This document shows positions 1-9,767 of a stretch of DNA of 64,000 bases, one piece after another. A model generated the notes under the pieces. The model was not told the origin of the DNA. It saw only the letters and a program-made list of their open reading frames with translations, and made no database searches. Within the stretch, counting starts at the first letter, position 1. Each line of letters starts with the position of its first letter. The stretch lies in NCBI GenBank assembly GCA_007050995.1, contig VJOU01000010.1:60314-124313 (forward strand), written 5' to 3'. The stretch comes from Glycocaulis profundi. Its GTDB lineage: Bacteria; Pseudomonadota; Alphaproteobacteria; Caulobacterales; Maricaulaceae. Made by a program: the position numbers and the translations under genes.

Positions 1-182
1 GGATGGGGCTTGAAGACCGCCGCGACCAGCGGCGCGGACAGGCGCGAGGCCAGCTCCGACGCGGTGGCGATCACCGCCCTGTGGCCCGCATGCACCCCGT
101 CGAAATTGCCCATGGCGGCCACGCCGCCGGTGCCCTCGTGCAGGCTGTGATGCTGATCGCCCGTCTCGAAGGCCTCGCTCAT
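1..182 (-). CDS. ribF: RibF, bifunctional riboflavin kinase/FAD synthetase (N-terminal part, cut by window edge)
   Basis: Only the first ~60 codons lie in the window. They read as an FMN adenylyltransferase nucleotide-binding start, with the motif MGNFDGVHAGHRAVI about 24 residues in, where the GNFDGVHxGH signature sits in RibF. The enzyme converts riboflavin to FMN and then FAD in the cytoplasm. The ATG at 182 lies just downstream of the stop of the MaoC-like gene on the same strand (6 bases), so the two are probably co-transcribed. The signature is diagnostic; the kinase half is outside the window. Confidence 0.85.
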   Translation of the reverse strand, partial: MSEAFETGDQHHSLHEGTGGVAAMGNFDGVHAGHRAVIATASELASRLSAPLVAAVFKPH

Positions 183-187
183 GGCCT

Positions 188-628
188 TCAGGCCGAGGCG
201 GAGCGGCGCTTGCGCACCATCACCGTGGCGTCCGCCTCCATCACCGCCTGGCCCTCCACCTCGCATACGCAGGCCAGCTTGACCTGGCGGTGCTTGACGT
301 CGATCTCGGTCACGGTGGCCCGCGCGATCACGGTGTCGCCGATGCGCACGGGGCGTTCAAAGCGCATGGTCATGCCCTGGAACACCGCGCCCGGCCCGGG
401 CAGGTGGTTGCCCAGCACGCACGAGATGAAGGACGCGATCAGCGCGCCGTGGGCGATCCGTCCCCTGAAAGGCGAGCGCGCGGCGTAGTCCTCGTCCATG
501 TGCAGCGGGTTGAAGTCGCCCGACACCTCGGCGAATTTGCGCACGGCCTCGTCATCGACCAGACGCTCGATCTCGGCGCTCTGGCCGACCTCCAGCTCGT
601 TGATTCCGTAGCCCTGAGACTGGTCCAT
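188..628 (-). CDS. MaoC-family (R)-specific enoyl-CoA hydratase/dehydratase
   Basis: A 146-residue single hot-dog domain. The MaoC/PhaJ hydratase signature is visible: SGDFNPLHMDEDYA around residues 36-49, giving the Asp-x4-His catalytic pair, followed by FRGRIAHGALIASFIS. Such proteins hydrate trans-2-enoyl-CoA to the (R)-3-hydroxyacyl-CoA and can link beta-oxidation to PHA or lipid synthesis. The natural substrate cannot be told from sequence. It precedes ribF on the same strand. Length and motif fit the family; a thioesterase-like hot-dog role is less likely because the Asp/His pair is intact. Confidence 0.8.
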   Translation of the reverse strand: MDQSQGYGINELEVGQSAEIERLVDDEAVRKFAEVSGDFNPLHMDEDYAARSPFRGRIAHGALIASFISCVLGNHLPGPGAVFQGMTMRFERPVRIGDTVIARATVTEIDVKHRQVKLACVCEVEGQAVMEADATVMVRKRRSASA

Positions 629-773
629 GCGATTCCCTCGTTCCGGCCGGGCGGCGTTTAACCGAAATTTCAGCCCGCTTGTCTAGCCTTCGCTTGAACG
701 GCGGACGGGCCGCGCTTCTGAACCGCGGCCTTTCCGTCACGGGTGGACAGACAAGAAGACTGGAGGTTGGGGC

Positions 774-1160
774 ATGGCTGTCGAGATGTCGATGCCGATC
801 CTGGTGGTGGACGATTACAAGACGATGGTCCGCATCATCAAGAATCTGCTCAAGCAGATCGGGTTCGAGAACGTGGACGAGGCCTCGGACGGGACCGAGG
901 CGTTCGAGAAGATGAAGAAGCAGAAATACGGCCTGGTCATCTCCGACTGGAACATGGAGCCCATGACCGGCTACGAGCTGCTTCAGAAGGTGCGTGCGGA
1001 CGAGTCCGTCAAATCCACGCCCTTCATCATGGTCACCGCCGAATCCAAGACCGAGAACGTGATCGCGGCCAAGAAGGCTGGCGTGAACAACTACATCGTC
1101 AAGCCGTTCAATGCCGGCACGCTGAAGGCGAAGATGGCCGCGGTGCTGGGCGAGTTCTGA
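774..1160 (+). CDS. cheY: CheY-like single-domain response regulator
   Basis: 128 residues, a lone receiver domain. The acidic pair is in ILVVDDYKTM, the phospho-acceptor Asp is in LVISDWNMEPMTG, the switch Thr is in FIMVTAES and the conserved Lys is in YIVKPFNAGTL. All five receiver positions are present, so it should be phosphorylatable. The start at 774 is preceded by GGAGG about ten bases upstream. It lies 48 bp before a CheZ-like phosphatase gene, and the pair probably controls the flagellar motor. A chemotaxis-type CheY is the best reading; other single-receiver proteins cannot be fully excluded. Confidence 0.85.
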   Translation: MAVEMSMPILVVDDYKTMVRIIKNLLKQIGFENVDEASDGTEAFEKMKKQKYGLVISDWNMEPMTGYELLQKVRADESVKSTPFIMVTAESKTENVIAAKKAGVNNYIVKPFNAGTLKAKMAAVLGEF

Positions 1161-1208
1161 TCGCCCGCCGCGCGTCTCCGGCCCGACGCCAATAAGAAGG
1201 AGGGTTTC

Positions 1209-1883
1209 ATGCCCGCCGCAGAAGTCGCCGCGCGCGTGCGCGAATCCCTGGCCTCGCTGAAGGCCAGCGACCTGCAGGACGCGCAGGTCATGGAGGTGCT
1301 GAAGCTCGCTCAGCAGCTCACCGACACCATGCAGATGTTCTTCGGATCGCTCGACCGGTCGATCCATCAGGAGTTCTGCTACATCGCGGACTACATCTCC
1401 AAGACCCGCGACGAGATCTCCAAGCTGCGTCCCAACGACATCCGCGAGCAGCGCATCCCCGTCGCCGGGGCCGAGCTCGAGGCGGTCGTCACCGACACCG
1501 AGAAGGCCACCGAAGCCATCATGGCCGAGGCCGAGGGCCTGATGGGGACCGAGCCGACCGATCTGGACGCCTACAAGGCCCAGGTGGACGAGGCGATGAT
1601 GCGCATCATCGAGTCGTGCTCCTTCCAGGACCTGTCCGGCCAGCGCGTCTCGAAGGTGGTGGACTCCCTGCGCCACGTGGAGAAGCGCGTCAGCCGCTTC
1701 GCCGCGACCATGGGCGTGGACGACGCCGAGGCGGACGAGGACGAGATCGCCGAGGCCGAGCGCAAGAAAAAGCTGCACCTGAACGGCCCCGCCCTGGGCG
1801 GGCCGGAGACCCAGCAGGACGCGGTCGACGAGATCATCAAGAACGATCTCGACCAGAACGCCATCGACGCCCTGTTCGACTGA
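1209..1883 (+). CDS. cheZ: CheZ-like protein phosphatase
   Basis: 224 residues, mostly helical. The CheZ catalytic signature CSFQDLSGQRVSKVV appears around residues 138-152, carrying the Asp and Gln that act on phospho-CheY. The extreme C-terminus, DQNAIDALFD, matches the short CheY-tethering tail of CheZ proteins. A good ribosome binding site (AAGGAGG) precedes the ATG. The gene follows cheY directly on the same strand and is closed by a strong hairpin, so this is a two-gene unit that sets and clears a motor-directed phospho-signal. An acidic stretch (residues ~175-185) separates the catalytic bundle from the tail. Confidence 0.85.
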   Translation: MPAAEVAARVRESLASLKASDLQDAQVMEVLKLAQQLTDTMQMFFGSLDRSIHQEFCYIADYISKTRDEISKLRPNDIREQRIPVAGAELEAVVTDTEKATEAIMAEAEGLMGTEPTDLDAYKAQVDEAMMRIIESCSFQDLSGQRVSKVVDSLRHVEKRVSRFAATMGVDDAEADEDEIAEAERKKKLHLNGPALGGPETQQDAVDEIIKNDLDQNAIDALFD

Positions 1884-1906
1884 AGCGCCGCAGTCGGCCT
1901 GAAACC

Positions 1907-1937
1907 AGAAACCCCGCCGGATCCCGGCGGGGTTTCT
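1907..1937. terminator. Bidirectional rho-independent terminator between cheZ and panD
   Basis: A perfect 14-bp inverted repeat (AGAAACCCCGCCGG and its complement) with a 3-base loop sits between the converging ends of cheZ and panD. A-rich sequence lies on one side and TTT on the other, so it can serve both genes. Confidence 0.9.
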
Positions 1938-1959
1938 GTTTGCGTCGATGCGGAAGTGC

Positions 1960-2325
1960 TCAGGCCGCCTTGGGGGCCGTGACCACGTCGTTGCGCTCGT
2001 CCAGCAGCACCACGGCGGGCTCGTAATTCTTCGCTTCCTCGGCTTCCATCCGGCAGTAGGCCACCACGATGATGCGGTCGCCGGGCTGGGCCAGGCGGGC
2101 CGCCGCGCCGTTGATGCCGAAGGTCTTCGAACCGCGCGGCGCGGTGATGGCGTAGGTGGTGAACCGCTCGCCATTGTTGATGTTGAGCACGTCCACCTGC
2201 TCGTGGGGCAGGATGCCCGCCGCCTCCAGCAGATCGGCGTCGATCGAGATCGAGCCTTCGTAGTGCAGGTCGGCCTGGGTCACCACGGCGCGGTGGAGTT
2301 TGGCCTTCATCATGGTCAGTTGCAT
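1960..2325 (-). CDS. panD: Aspartate 1-decarboxylase
   Basis: 121 residues. PanD makes beta-alanine from L-aspartate for pantothenate and CoA synthesis. The proenzyme self-cleavage site (Gly-Ser in [10 protein letters not shown]) and the N-terminal [16 protein letters not shown] block are clear, as is [13 protein letters not shown]. The first Met is preceded by GGAAGGGA; the second or third Met (MMKAKLH) are alternative starts. It converges with cheZ across a shared terminator. The length is typical. Confidence 0.95.
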   Translation of the reverse strand: MQLTMMKAKLHRAVVTQADLHYEGSISIDADLLEAAGILPHEQVDVLNINNGERFTTYAITAPRGSKTFGINGAAARLAQPGDRIIVVAYCRMEAEEAKNYEPAVVLLDERNDVVTAPKAA

Positions 2326-2453
2326 GAAAGGGCGTCCCTTCCTCGAAACCGGCGGGCGCGAAGCGCGCCCTGGAAAATATTGCGGCGCATATAACCCATA
2401 TCGCAGCGCGGCGACAGACCCTCGCGCCGATGGGCGGATCGCTTTGACGTTAT

Positions 2454-2927
2454 CTAGGATGTCCGGGCGCGTTTTTCACGGAAGAAGGCTTTCAGCAGCG
2501 CGGCCGCCTCCTCGCCCATCACCCCCGCCTGCACCTCGGGCCGCCAGTGGCAGGTGGGCTGCTCGAAGAAGCGCCCGCCATGGGCCACGCCGCCCCCCTT
2601 GGGATCGGACGCGCCATAGACCAGCCGCCCGATCCGGGCATGGCTGATCGCGCCCGCGCACATGGCGCACGGCTCCAGGGTGACGAACAGCTCCAGCCCC
2701 GTCAGCCGGTAATTGCCCCGCGCCCCGGCTCCCGCCCGCAGCGCCAGGATCTCCGCGTGGGCGGTCGGATCGGTCAGCGAGATCGGCCGGTTGTGGGCCG
2801 CGGCGAGCACTTGATCGGTCTGGGGATCGACCAGCACCGCGCCGATGGGCGCCTCGCCCGCGGCGGCGGCGGCTTGCGCCTGCGCCATCGCCAGTTCCAT
2901 AAACCCGGTATCGCGGTTAGAAGCCAT
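2454..2927 (-). CDS. tadA: tRNA-specific adenosine-34 deaminase
   Basis: 157 residues of the cytidine-deaminase fold. The zinc site is complete: HAEI (His ligand plus proton-shuttle Glu) and PCAMC (two Cys ligands). The block PIGAVLVDP near the N-terminus fits TadA. It converts A34 to inosine in tRNA-Arg(ACG). It faces away from the rluB-like gene, with start codons 38 bp apart, so a divergent promoter pair lies between them. Confidence 0.92.
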   Translation of the reverse strand: MASNRDTGFMELAMAQAQAAAAAGEAPIGAVLVDPQTDQVLAAAHNRPISLTDPTAHAEILALRAGAGARGNYRLTGLELFVTLEPCAMCAGAISHARIGRLVYGASDPKGGGVAHGGRFFEQPTCHWRPEVQAGVMGEEAAALLKAFFREKRARTS

Positions 2928-2964
2928 GACGCGCGATTAGCCGCAAACCGGAGCCCCTTCAAGC

Positions 2965-3876
2965 GTGAGCGATAAACCTGACACCGCCCAGCCCGCCCCC
3001 GACGAGGGCGGCGAGCGCATCGCCAAGGTGCTGGCCCATGCCGGGGTCGCCTCGCGCCGCGAGGCCGAACGGCTGATCGAGGCGGGCCGGATCGCGGTCA
3101 ACGGCAAGACGCTGAAGACCCCCGCCTTCAAGGTCGCCCCCGGCGACATCGTCACTTTCGACGGCGAGCCCATCGCCGACCGCCCGCCCACCCGGCTGTG
3201 GCGTCACCACAAGCCTGACGGACGCGTGACCACCCATTCCGACCCCGAGGGCCGGGAGACGGTCTTCGACGCCCTGCCCAAGGACATGGGCCGGGTGATC
3301 TCGGTGGGTCGGCTCGACCTGACCTCCGAAGGCCTGATGCTGCTGACCAACGACGGCGAGCTGGCGCGGGTGCTGGAACTGCCCGCCACCGGCTGGACCC
3401 GGCGCTACCGCGTGCGCGCCTATGGCGACATCACCGAAGCGGAAATTCAGCGCCTGAAATCGGGCGTGACGGTCGAGGGCGTGAAGTACGGCCCCATCGA
3501 CGTGGTGGTCGACCGTCGCACCGGCTCAAACATCTGGCTGACCGTGGGCATCAAGGAAGGCAAGAACCGGGAGATCCGCAAAGTCATGGCCTCGGTGGGC
3601 CTGACGGTGAACCGGCTGATGCGCACCGCCTACGGCCCCTTCCAGCTCGGTTCGCTGGACAAGGGCGGGACCGAGGAGGTCAAGCGCGCCGTGCTGCGCG
3701 ACCAGCTGGGCAAGCTCTATCCGCTGGACGCGGACGGCTATCCGCTCAAGGGCGCCGCCCCGCCCCCGCCGACCACCGGCCGGGCCAAGGCGAAACCGAA
3801 AAAGCCCCGCCCCGGCGGCAAGCCCGCCCCTGACAGACGCGGAGCCGATCATGCGCATCGTCGCCGGAAGCCATAA
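2965..3876 (+). CDS. rluB: RluB/RsuA-family rRNA pseudouridine synthase
   Basis: 303 residues: an S4 RNA-binding domain (roughly residues 18-70, with RIAKVLAHAGVASRREAERL) followed by an RsuA-type synthase domain. The catalytic Asp lies in GRLDLTSEGLMLLTND. The tail after residue 255 is rich in Lys, Pro and Arg, as in many alphaproteobacterial RluB proteins. The start is a GTG. The 3' end overlaps rsmD by 26 bases, so translation is probably coupled and both enzymes modify ribosomal RNA. The family is secure; RluB versus RluE/RsuA is inferred from the length and basic tail. Confidence 0.88.
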   Translation: MSDKPDTAQPAPDEGGERIAKVLAHAGVASRREAERLIEAGRIAVNGKTLKTPAFKVAPGDIVTFDGEPIADRPPTRLWRHHKPDGRVTTHSDPEGRETVFDALPKDMGRVISVGRLDLTSEGLMLLTNDGELARVLELPATGWTRRYRVRAYGDITEAEIQRLKSGVTVEGVKYGPIDVVVDRRTGSNIWLTVGIKEGKNREIRKVMASVGLTVNRLMRTAYGPFQLGSLDKGGTEEVKRAVLRDQLGKLYPLDADGYPLKGAAPPPPTTGRAKAKPKKPRPGGKPAPDRRGADHAHRRRKP

Positions 3877-4411
3877 GGGCCGCCCGCTGGCCGCGCCCAA
3901 GGGCCGGACGACCCGTCCCACCGCCGACCGGGCGCGGGAATCCATTTTCAACAAGCTCGCCCACGCCCCCTGGTCGGACGGGGTGGAGGGGCGGCGCGTG
4001 ATCGACCTGTTCGCGGGCTCGGGCGCGCTGGGCTTCGAGGCCATGAGCCGGGACGCGGCCTTCTGCCTGTTCGTGGAGACCGACGCCGGCGCGCGCGGCG
4101 CGATCCGCCAGAACGTCGAAACCCTCCAGCTATGGGGGAACACCCGCATCCACCGACGCGACGCCACCGCCATGGGCCCCAAACCGGCCAATCTGGGCGC
4201 GCCTTTCGATCTCGTCTTTCTCGACCCGCCCTACGGCAAGGGCCTGGGCGAAACCGCCCTGGCAAAGCTGGCCGAAGGCGGCTGGGTGACCGAAAACGCC
4301 ATAGCGGTTCTGGAAGTCGGCGCGGACGAAGACCCCCTCACCCCCGGCTGGGAAAGGATGGACGAGGGCGAGTACGGCGCGGCGAAGGTGGTGTATCTGC
4401 GGCGGGGGTAG
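3851..4411 (+). CDS. rsmD: 16S rRNA (guanine966-N2)-methyltransferase
   Basis: 186 residues. The N-terminus MRIVAGSHKGRPLAAPKG and TRPTADRARESIFN are family hallmarks. The SAM-binding loop is VIDLFAGSGALGFEAMSR and the N6/N2-type catalytic motif is FLDPPYGKG. The length is normal. It overlaps the rluB-like gene and converges with mutL. The ~115 bp that follow hold only a dispersed 24-bp repeat. Confidence 0.93.
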   Translation: MRIVAGSHKGRPLAAPKGRTTRPTADRARESIFNKLAHAPWSDGVEGRRVIDLFAGSGALGFEAMSRDAAFCLFVETDAGARGAIRQNVETLQLWGNTRIHRRDATAMGPKPANLGAPFDLVFLDPPYGKGLGETALAKLAEGGWVTENAIAVLEVGADEDPLTPGWERMDEGEYGAAKVVYLRRG

Positions 4412-4490
4412 CCACCCCCCAGAGGGACGGAGAACAGAGACCGAGCCGCAGGCCCGCAAGGCCGACCGGCCGCCCGCGCTCGTGCGCGGA

Positions 4491-4514
4491 ACCGACCGAG
4501 CGGAGCGAGGAAGG
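4491..4514. repeat. 24-bp intergenic repeat, copy 1
   Basis: This 24-bp string starts ACCGACCGAGCGG and ends GCGAGGAAGG. It recurs without mismatch at 12971-12994. Both copies sit in short gene-free gaps beside gene 3' ends. Confidence 0.7.
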
Positions 4515-4528
4515 GCAGAGAAAACCCC

Positions 4529-6391
4529 TCACCGTCTCCCGAACAGCCGCTCGATGTCGCTCAGCTTCAGCTCCACATAGGTCGGCCGCCCGTGATTGCA
4601 CTGGCCTGAATGGGGCGTGGCCTCCATCTCGCGGAGCAGGGCGTTCATCTCGTCGGCGGTCAGGCGGCGGCCCGAGCGCACCGAGCCGTGGCAGGCCATC
4701 GTGGCCAGCACGTGCTCGAGCTTCTCCTTGAGCGACAGCGCCTCGTCGAACTCGGCCAGTTCGTCGGCCAGATCGCGGATCAGGCCCTGCACGTCGAGCT
4801 TTTTCAGGAGCGCCGGGGTCTCGCGCACAGCCAGCGCGCCGGTCCCGAACGGCTCGATCACCAGCCCCAGCCGCCCCAGCTCCTCGGCCCGGTCCAGCAC
4901 CCGGCGGGCCTCGGCCTCGTCCAGCTCCACGATCTCGGGCACCAGCAGGGCCTGCCGGGCCACGCCGGAGGCTGAGAGCTGCGCCTTCATGCGCTCATAG
5001 ACCAGCCGCTCATGGGCGGCGTGCTGGTCCACGATGACCATGCCGTCGCGGGTCTGGGCGATGACGTAGTTGGCGTGGACCTGCGCGCGGGCGACGCCCA
5101 GGGGGAAGTCCGGCGCCTCGCCCTCGGGCTCGGCCATGGCGGCGGGCGATTCGGACAGCCCGCCATCCCAGTCCGGCTCGATCCGCGCGCTCATGCCCGG
5201 CGCCAGATCGCCCGCGGGCTCGGGCCGCAGCGCCTGCTCCCAGGCGGGCGAGACCGCCGCACCGGCCCAGGCGCGGTTGTTCCACAGCCCGCCCGAGGGC
5301 GGGGGCGAGGCCGCGTTGCGCTCCAGCCGGCCCAGCGTGAAGCCCGCCACGGTGGTCGACGCCCGATGCCCCGCCCCGGCGAGGGCATGGCGCAGCGCGC
5401 CCACGATCAGCCCGCGCACCAGTCCCGCGTCGCGGAAGCGCACCTCGGCCTTGGCGGGGTGGACGTTCACGTCCACCTGCCCGCCGGGCAGGTCCACATA
5501 GAGCGCGACCACCGGGTGCCGGTCGCGCGGCAGGAAATCCTGATACGCCCCGCGCACCGCGCCCACGATGAGACGGTCCTTCACCGGCCGCCCGTTCACG
5601 AACAGGAACTGGTGCTGGTTCGAGCCGCGATTGTATGTCGGCAGGCTGGCCCAGCCGGTCAGGCGCACGCCCTCGCGCTCGGTCTCGATGGCCAGCGCGT
5701 TGTCGGCGAAATCGCGGTCGATGATGGCCGCGATCCGCGCGCGCCGCGCCTCGGCGGTGTCCATCAGCGGCGCGCCCTCCAGCGCCAGCCGCGAACGCCC
5801 GTCCACCGTCAGGAAGAAGCCCGCATCCGCCCGCGCCAGCGCCAGCCGCTTCATCTGGTCGGCGATGGCGCCGGACTCCGCGCGCTCGGATTTCAGGAAT
5901 TTCAGCCGGGCGGGCGTGGCGTAGAACAGGTCGCGCACCTCGATGCGCGTGCCCGTCCGGCCCAGCGGCGGCGCGGGGCGCGGCTCGCCGCCCTCCCCGC
6001 CGTCCACCGACAGCGTCCAGCAGCTCCCGTCCGGCCCCTGGGTGGTGATGGTCAGCCGTGCGACCGAGCCGATGGACGGCAGCGCCTCGCCCCGGAAGCC
6101 CATCGAGCCGATATTGAGAAGATCGTCCTCGCCGTCCGCGCCCACCGGCAGCTTGGAGGTGGCGTGCCGCTCGACGGCCAGCGCCAGCTCCTCGCGGCTC
6201 ATCCCGCAGCCGTCATCCTCCACGATCAGCCGGGTCAGGCCTCCGCCTTCCGCGCGCACGTCGATGCGGCTCGCGCCCGCGTCCAGCGCGTTCTCCACCA
6301 GCTCTTTCAGCGCCGAGGCGGGACGCTCGACCACCTCGCCCGCGGCGATGCGGTTGACGGTCTGGGGCGAGAGGCGGCGGATGGCGGGCAT
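4529..6391 (-). CDS. mutL: DNA mismatch repair protein MutL (endonuclease type)
   Basis: 620 residues. GHKL ATPase motifs are in order: [25 protein letters not shown] and [10 protein letters not shown]. The C-terminal domain carries [14 protein letters not shown], the DQHA-x2-E-x4-E metal-binding motif of nicking MutL proteins, together with ACHGSVRSG and QCNHGRPTY. So this MutL should cut the nascent strand itself, as expected in bacteria without MutH. A variable Pro/Gly-rich linker covers about residues 335-430. It is monocistronic here, converging with rsmD. Confidence 0.95.
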   Translation of the reverse strand: MPAIRRLSPQTVNRIAAGEVVERPASALKELVENALDAGASRIDVRAEGGGLTRLIVEDDGCGMSREELALAVERHATSKLPVGADGEDDLLNIGSMGFRGEALPSIGSVARLTITTQGPDGSCWTLSVDGGEGGEPRPAPPLGRTGTRIEVRDLFYATPARLKFLKSERAESGAIADQMKRLALARADAGFFLTVDGRSRLALEGAPLMDTAEARRARIAAIIDRDFADNALAIETEREGVRLTGWASLPTYNRGSNQHQFLFVNGRPVKDRLIVGAVRGAYQDFLPRDRHPVVALYVDLPGGQVDVNVHPAKAEVRFRDAGLVRGLIVGALRHALAGAGHRASTTVAGFTLGRLERNAASPPPSGGLWNNRAWAGAAVSPAWEQALRPEPAGDLAPGMSARIEPDWDGGLSESPAAMAEPEGEAPDFPLGVARAQVHANYVIAQTRDGMVIVDQHAAHERLVYERMKAQLSASGVARQALLVPEIVELDEAEARRVLDRAEELGRLGLVIEPFGTGALAVRETPALLKKLDVQGLIRDLADELAEFDEALSLKEKLEHVLATMACHGSVRSGRRLTADEMNALLREMEATPHSGQCNHGRPTYVELKLSDIERLFGRR

Positions 6392-6436
6392 GGCCCGAAA
6401 GTCGGCCCTGCACCCGAGTCGGTCAAGCGAGCCCGG

Positions 6437-7177
6437 TCAGCCCGCGGCCAGCATCCACACGCCCTGGACCACGTACACCGCCCCGATCAACGTGACGATG
6501 CGCCTGGTCCACGCGCGGAAGGCCACGTCGCTCATCCGGTCGAGCACCTTCGCGCCCAGCGTCGTGCCCAGCACCGACAGCGGGAGCGCCAGAGCGATCA
6601 GCCACAGCGCCCCGCCATGACCCGCCGCCAGCATGGGGCCGATGTAATAGCCGATCTTGGCGAAATGGGCGGCGACCTGGGTGGCGGCCTTGGTCGCCAC
6701 GATGGCCCGGCGGTCGCCCTCATGGTTCTGGTAGAACACGTCCAGCAGAGGCCCCGCCACGCCCGCGATCACGTTCAGCCCCGTCACCGCCAGCCCGCAG
6801 GCCACCGCGTGGACCGGCCTGCCGCCCGCGTCCAGATGCAGCCAGCTCCTGGGCAGCCAGACGAAGGCCGGCACCAGCCCCAGCACGATCAGCAGCCAGG
6901 GCCGGGGCAGGATCACCGCCACCCCCGCCAGCGCCAGCACCGCCCCCAGCGAGCCCACCAGATACCAGCCCAGCGACCGCCAGAGGATGAAGCGCCGCAG
7001 AAGCACCGCCCGCCAGCCGTTCGACACGCTCTGGACCGCCCCGTGCAGCACCATCGCGGCGGGCACGGGCAGCAGCAGCGCCAGCACGCCCATCAGGATC
7101 AGACCGCCCGCCATGCCGAACACGGCGGAGAGGAAGGCGGTCGCCAGAACACTGAAAAGAATTATCGGTATGGCCAT
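6437..7177 (-). CDS. TauE/SafE-family membrane permease
   Basis: About 246 residues with around eight hydrophobic segments; the glycine-rich start FLSAVFGMAGGLILMGVL and the internal repeat around VTGLNVIAGVAGPLLDVF match the two half-domains of TauE/SafE (DUF81) exporters. These export sulfite, sulfoacetate or related organosulfur anions, but the substrate is unknown here. An upstream in-frame Met 11 codons earlier is possible; the ATG at 7177 (MAIPIILFSV) starts directly in the first membrane segment and is preferred. Confidence 0.75.
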   Translation of the reverse strand: MAIPIILFSVLATAFLSAVFGMAGGLILMGVLALLLPVPAAMVLHGAVQSVSNGWRAVLLRRFILWRSLGWYLVGSLGAVLALAGVAVILPRPWLLIVLGLVPAFVWLPRSWLHLDAGGRPVHAVACGLAVTGLNVIAGVAGPLLDVFYQNHEGDRRAIVATKAATQVAAHFAKIGYYIGPMLAAGHGGALWLIALALPLSVLGTTLGAKVLDRMSDVAFRAWTRRIVTLIGAVYVVQGVWMLAAG

Positions 7178-7271
7178 GAGGGTGCTGGAATCGCCGCGCG
7201 GATGGTCCATGATAGCCCGCGGACATGAACCGCATCACAGATGACAGACCGCCCGGGGAGGCCGCGAGCCG

Positions 7272-8489
7272 ATGAATTTCGAATATTCGGACACCTGCAA
7301 GGATTACCTCAAGCGCCTGCGCGCCTTCATGGACGAGCACGTCTACCCCAACGAGGCGACCTATCGCGACCAGATGAAGGGCTTCGGCCAGAACCGCTGG
7401 CAGGTCGTGCCGGTCATCGAGGAACTCAAAGACAAGGCCAAGGCCGCCGGGCTGTGGAATCTCTTCCTGCCCGATTCGGGGCGCGGCGCGGGCCTTTCGA
7501 ATGCCGATTACGCTCCGCTGGCCGAGGAGATGGGCCGGGTGTCCTGGGCGTCGGAGGTGTTCAACTGCTCCGCGCCGGACACCGGCAACATGGAGACCAT
7601 CGAGCGCTACGGGAACGAGGACCACAAGGAGCGCTGGCTGAAACCGCTCCTGAACGGCGAGATCCGCTCCGCCTTCCTGATGACCGAGCCCGCCGTGGCC
7701 AGCTCGGACGCGACCAACATCGAATGCTCCATCACCCGCGACGGCGACGACTACGTCATCAACGGGCGCAAATGGTGGAGCTCGGGCGCGGGCGATCCGC
7801 GCTGCAAGGTCTACATCGTCATGGGCAAGACCGACCCGGACGCCGAGACCTACCGCCAGCAGTCGATGATCCTGGTCCCCGCCGACGCGCCGGGCATCAC
7901 CATCGAGCGCCACCTGCCCGTCTTCGGCTATGACGACGCGCCCCACGGCCACATGGAAGTGGTCCTCAAAGACGTGCGCGTGCCGGCGTCGAACATCCTT
8001 CTGGGCGAGGGCCGCGGATTCGAGATCGCCCAGGGCCGCCTCGGCCCGGGCCGCATCCATCACTGCATGCGCACCATCGGCGCGGCGGAGCGGGCGCTGG
8101 AGCTGATGATCAAGCGGGCCATGAGCCGGGAGGCCTTCGGCAAGCCGGTCATCAAGTACTCGATCTGGGAGCACCGCATCGCGCAGGCCCGGATCAACAT
8201 CGAAAGCTGCCGTCTGCTGACCCTGAAAGCCGCGTGGATGATGGACACGGTGGGCAACAAGGTCGCCCGCAAGGAGATCGCCATGATCAAGGTGGCCGCC
8301 CCCACCATGGCGCTGCAGGTGATCGACGACGCCATCCAGGCCCATGGCGGCGGCGGGGTCAGCGACGACTTCCCGCTCGCCAGCTCATACGCGGGCATCC
8401 GCACGCTCCGGCTGGCCGACGGCCCGGACGAGGTGCACGAGCGCACCATCGCCAGGCTTGAGATGAAGCGCTGGCTGAACGAAGCTTGA
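7272..8489 (+). CDS. Acyl-CoA dehydrogenase family protein
   Basis: 405 residues with the N-terminal helical, central beta and C-terminal helical acyl-CoA dehydrogenase layout. FAD/substrate-binding blocks include [16 protein letters not shown] and KWWSSGAGD, and the C-terminal block [16 protein letters not shown]. The length and the YPNE-containing N-terminus resemble the ACAD10/11-like subgroup. Four bases separate it from an enoyl-CoA hydratase gene, so the two probably act in sequence on an acyl-CoA. The chain-length preference cannot be read from the sequence. Confidence 0.88.
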   Translation: MNFEYSDTCKDYLKRLRAFMDEHVYPNEATYRDQMKGFGQNRWQVVPVIEELKDKAKAAGLWNLFLPDSGRGAGLSNADYAPLAEEMGRVSWASEVFNCSAPDTGNMETIERYGNEDHKERWLKPLLNGEIRSAFLMTEPAVASSDATNIECSITRDGDDYVINGRKWWSSGAGDPRCKVYIVMGKTDPDAETYRQQSMILVPADAPGITIERHLPVFGYDDAPHGHMEVVLKDVRVPASNILLGEGRGFEIAQGRLGPGRIHHCMRTIGAAERALELMIKRAMSREAFGKPVIKYSIWEHRIAQARINIESCRLLTLKAAWMMDTVGNKVARKEIAMIKVAAPTMALQVIDDAIQAHGGGGVSDDFPLASSYAGIRTLRLADGPDEVHERTIARLEMKRWLNEA

Positions 8490-8493
8490 GCCC

Positions 8494-9270
8494 ATGAGCG
8501 AGCACATCTCCGTCACCGACGAGGGCCCGATCCGGATCATCCGCTTCGACCGCGCCGACAAGAAGAACGCCATCACCCGCGCCATGTACGCGGGGATGGC
8601 CGACGCCCTGAACGAGGCCGACGCCTCGGCCTCGATCCGCTGCGTGGTCATCGCGGGCTCGCCCGGCACGTTCACCGCCGGCAACGACCTGATGGACTTC
8701 ATGAGCGCGCCGCCCGAGTTCGGCGCGGACGAGGCCCCGCCCGTCCAGCGCTTCATGCAGGCGCTGATGGGCTGCTCCAGACCCGTTATCGCAGCGGTGG
8801 ACGGGCTGGCCATCGGCATCGGCGTGACGCTGCTGCTGCATTGCGATCTGGTCTATGCGTCCGACAGGTCGAGCTTCAAGACGCCCTTCGTGGACCTGGC
8901 CCTCGCGCCCGAATTCGGCTCCAGCGCCATCCTGCCGGGGCTGGTCGGCCGGGCGGTGGCGTCGGACCTTCTGCTGCTGGGCTCGGCCTGGGACGCGAAG
9001 AAGGCCGCCGCGAACGGCCTGCTGACCGGCGTCTTCCCCACCGGCGATCTGGAGCATGAGGTGATGGACCGGGCCAAGGCCCTCGCGGCCAAGGCCCCCG
9101 GCGCGGTCAGGGCCGCCAAGGCGCTGATGCGCCTTGAAGGCGACCGGATCGAAGACCGCATCCTGACCGAAGGCAGGGAGTTCTCCCGCCTGCTGCAGTC
9201 GGAGGAGTTCAAGGAGGCGGCCACCGCCTTCATGGAGCGCCGCCCGCCCGACTTTTCCCGTTTCGGCTGA
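8494..9270 (+). CDS. Enoyl-CoA hydratase/isomerase family protein
   Basis: 258 residues of the crotonase fold. The oxyanion-hole regions are visible as GTFTAGNDLMDFM and AAVDGLAIGIGVTLLLHCD. The usual catalytic Glu positions of a true hydratase are not obvious (FVDLALAPEFGSS), so it may be an isomerase-like or PaaG-like crotonase. It is co-transcribed with the acyl-CoA dehydrogenase just upstream, which supports a beta-oxidation-type step. Confidence 0.85.
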   Translation: MSEHISVTDEGPIRIIRFDRADKKNAITRAMYAGMADALNEADASASIRCVVIAGSPGTFTAGNDLMDFMSAPPEFGADEAPPVQRFMQALMGCSRPVIAAVDGLAIGIGVTLLLHCDLVYASDRSSFKTPFVDLALAPEFGSSAILPGLVGRAVASDLLLLGSAWDAKKAAANGLLTGVFPTGDLEHEVMDRAKALAAKAPGAVRAAKALMRLEGDRIEDRILTEGREFSRLLQSEEFKEAATAFMERRPPDFSRFG

Positions 9271-9336
9271 GGCCTTTGATCGATACCGCCCCGCCACGCG
9301 TTGATCCTTCGAAGCCATCACGCGGAAAGGACGGCC

Positions 9337-9741
9337 ATGCCCTTCGATCACGGCGAGAGCGGACGGGGCGGAGCCGGGGCGAGGAACGTGCTCGGCGGCG
9401 CGCTGGCCGACTGCAGCCACGATCCCAAGACCGGCTTCTACCGCACGGGCTGCTGCGAGAGCGGGCCTGACGACCGGGGCGTTCACACCGTGTGCGCGGT
9501 GATGACCCGTGATTTCCTGCTGTTCTCGGCGGCGCGGGGCAACGATCTGTCCACCCCCATGCCCGAATTCGACTTTCCCGGCCTGAAGCCGGGCGACCGC
9601 TGGTGCCTGTGCGCCTCGCGCTGGATGGAGGCGTTCGAGGCGGGCATGGCGCCGCAGGTGGATCTGGCCGCCACCCACGCGCGCACGCTGAACATCGTGC
9701 CGCTCTATGCGCTGACGGCGCACGCCATCAACCCCAACTAA
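9337..9741 (+). CDS. DUF2237 family protein
   Basis: 134 residues. Conserved Cys-rich blocks of the family are clear: GCCESGPDD, HTVCAVMT, GDRWCLCASRW and the C-terminal ALTAHAIN. The function is unknown. The ATG at 9337 has CGGAAAGG seven bases upstream; a TTG 12 codons earlier lacks a site. A short gap separates it from the two small acetyltransferase-like genes downstream on the same strand. Confidence 0.8.
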   Translation: MPFDHGESGRGGAGARNVLGGALADCSHDPKTGFYRTGCCESGPDDRGVHTVCAVMTRDFLLFSAARGNDLSTPMPEFDFPGLKPGDRWCLCASRWMEAFEAGMAPQVDLAATHARTLNIVPLYALTAHAINPN

Positions 9742-9767
9742 GAGTGAGGCATTCAACGGAGGCGATC

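Noticed and set aside
5012..7228. A 738-codon open frame antisense to mutL and the TauE gene
   Set aside because: High-GC codon bias leaves long antisense frames open. It has His/Arg/Gln-rich composition and no motifs, while the opposite strand encodes clear MutL.
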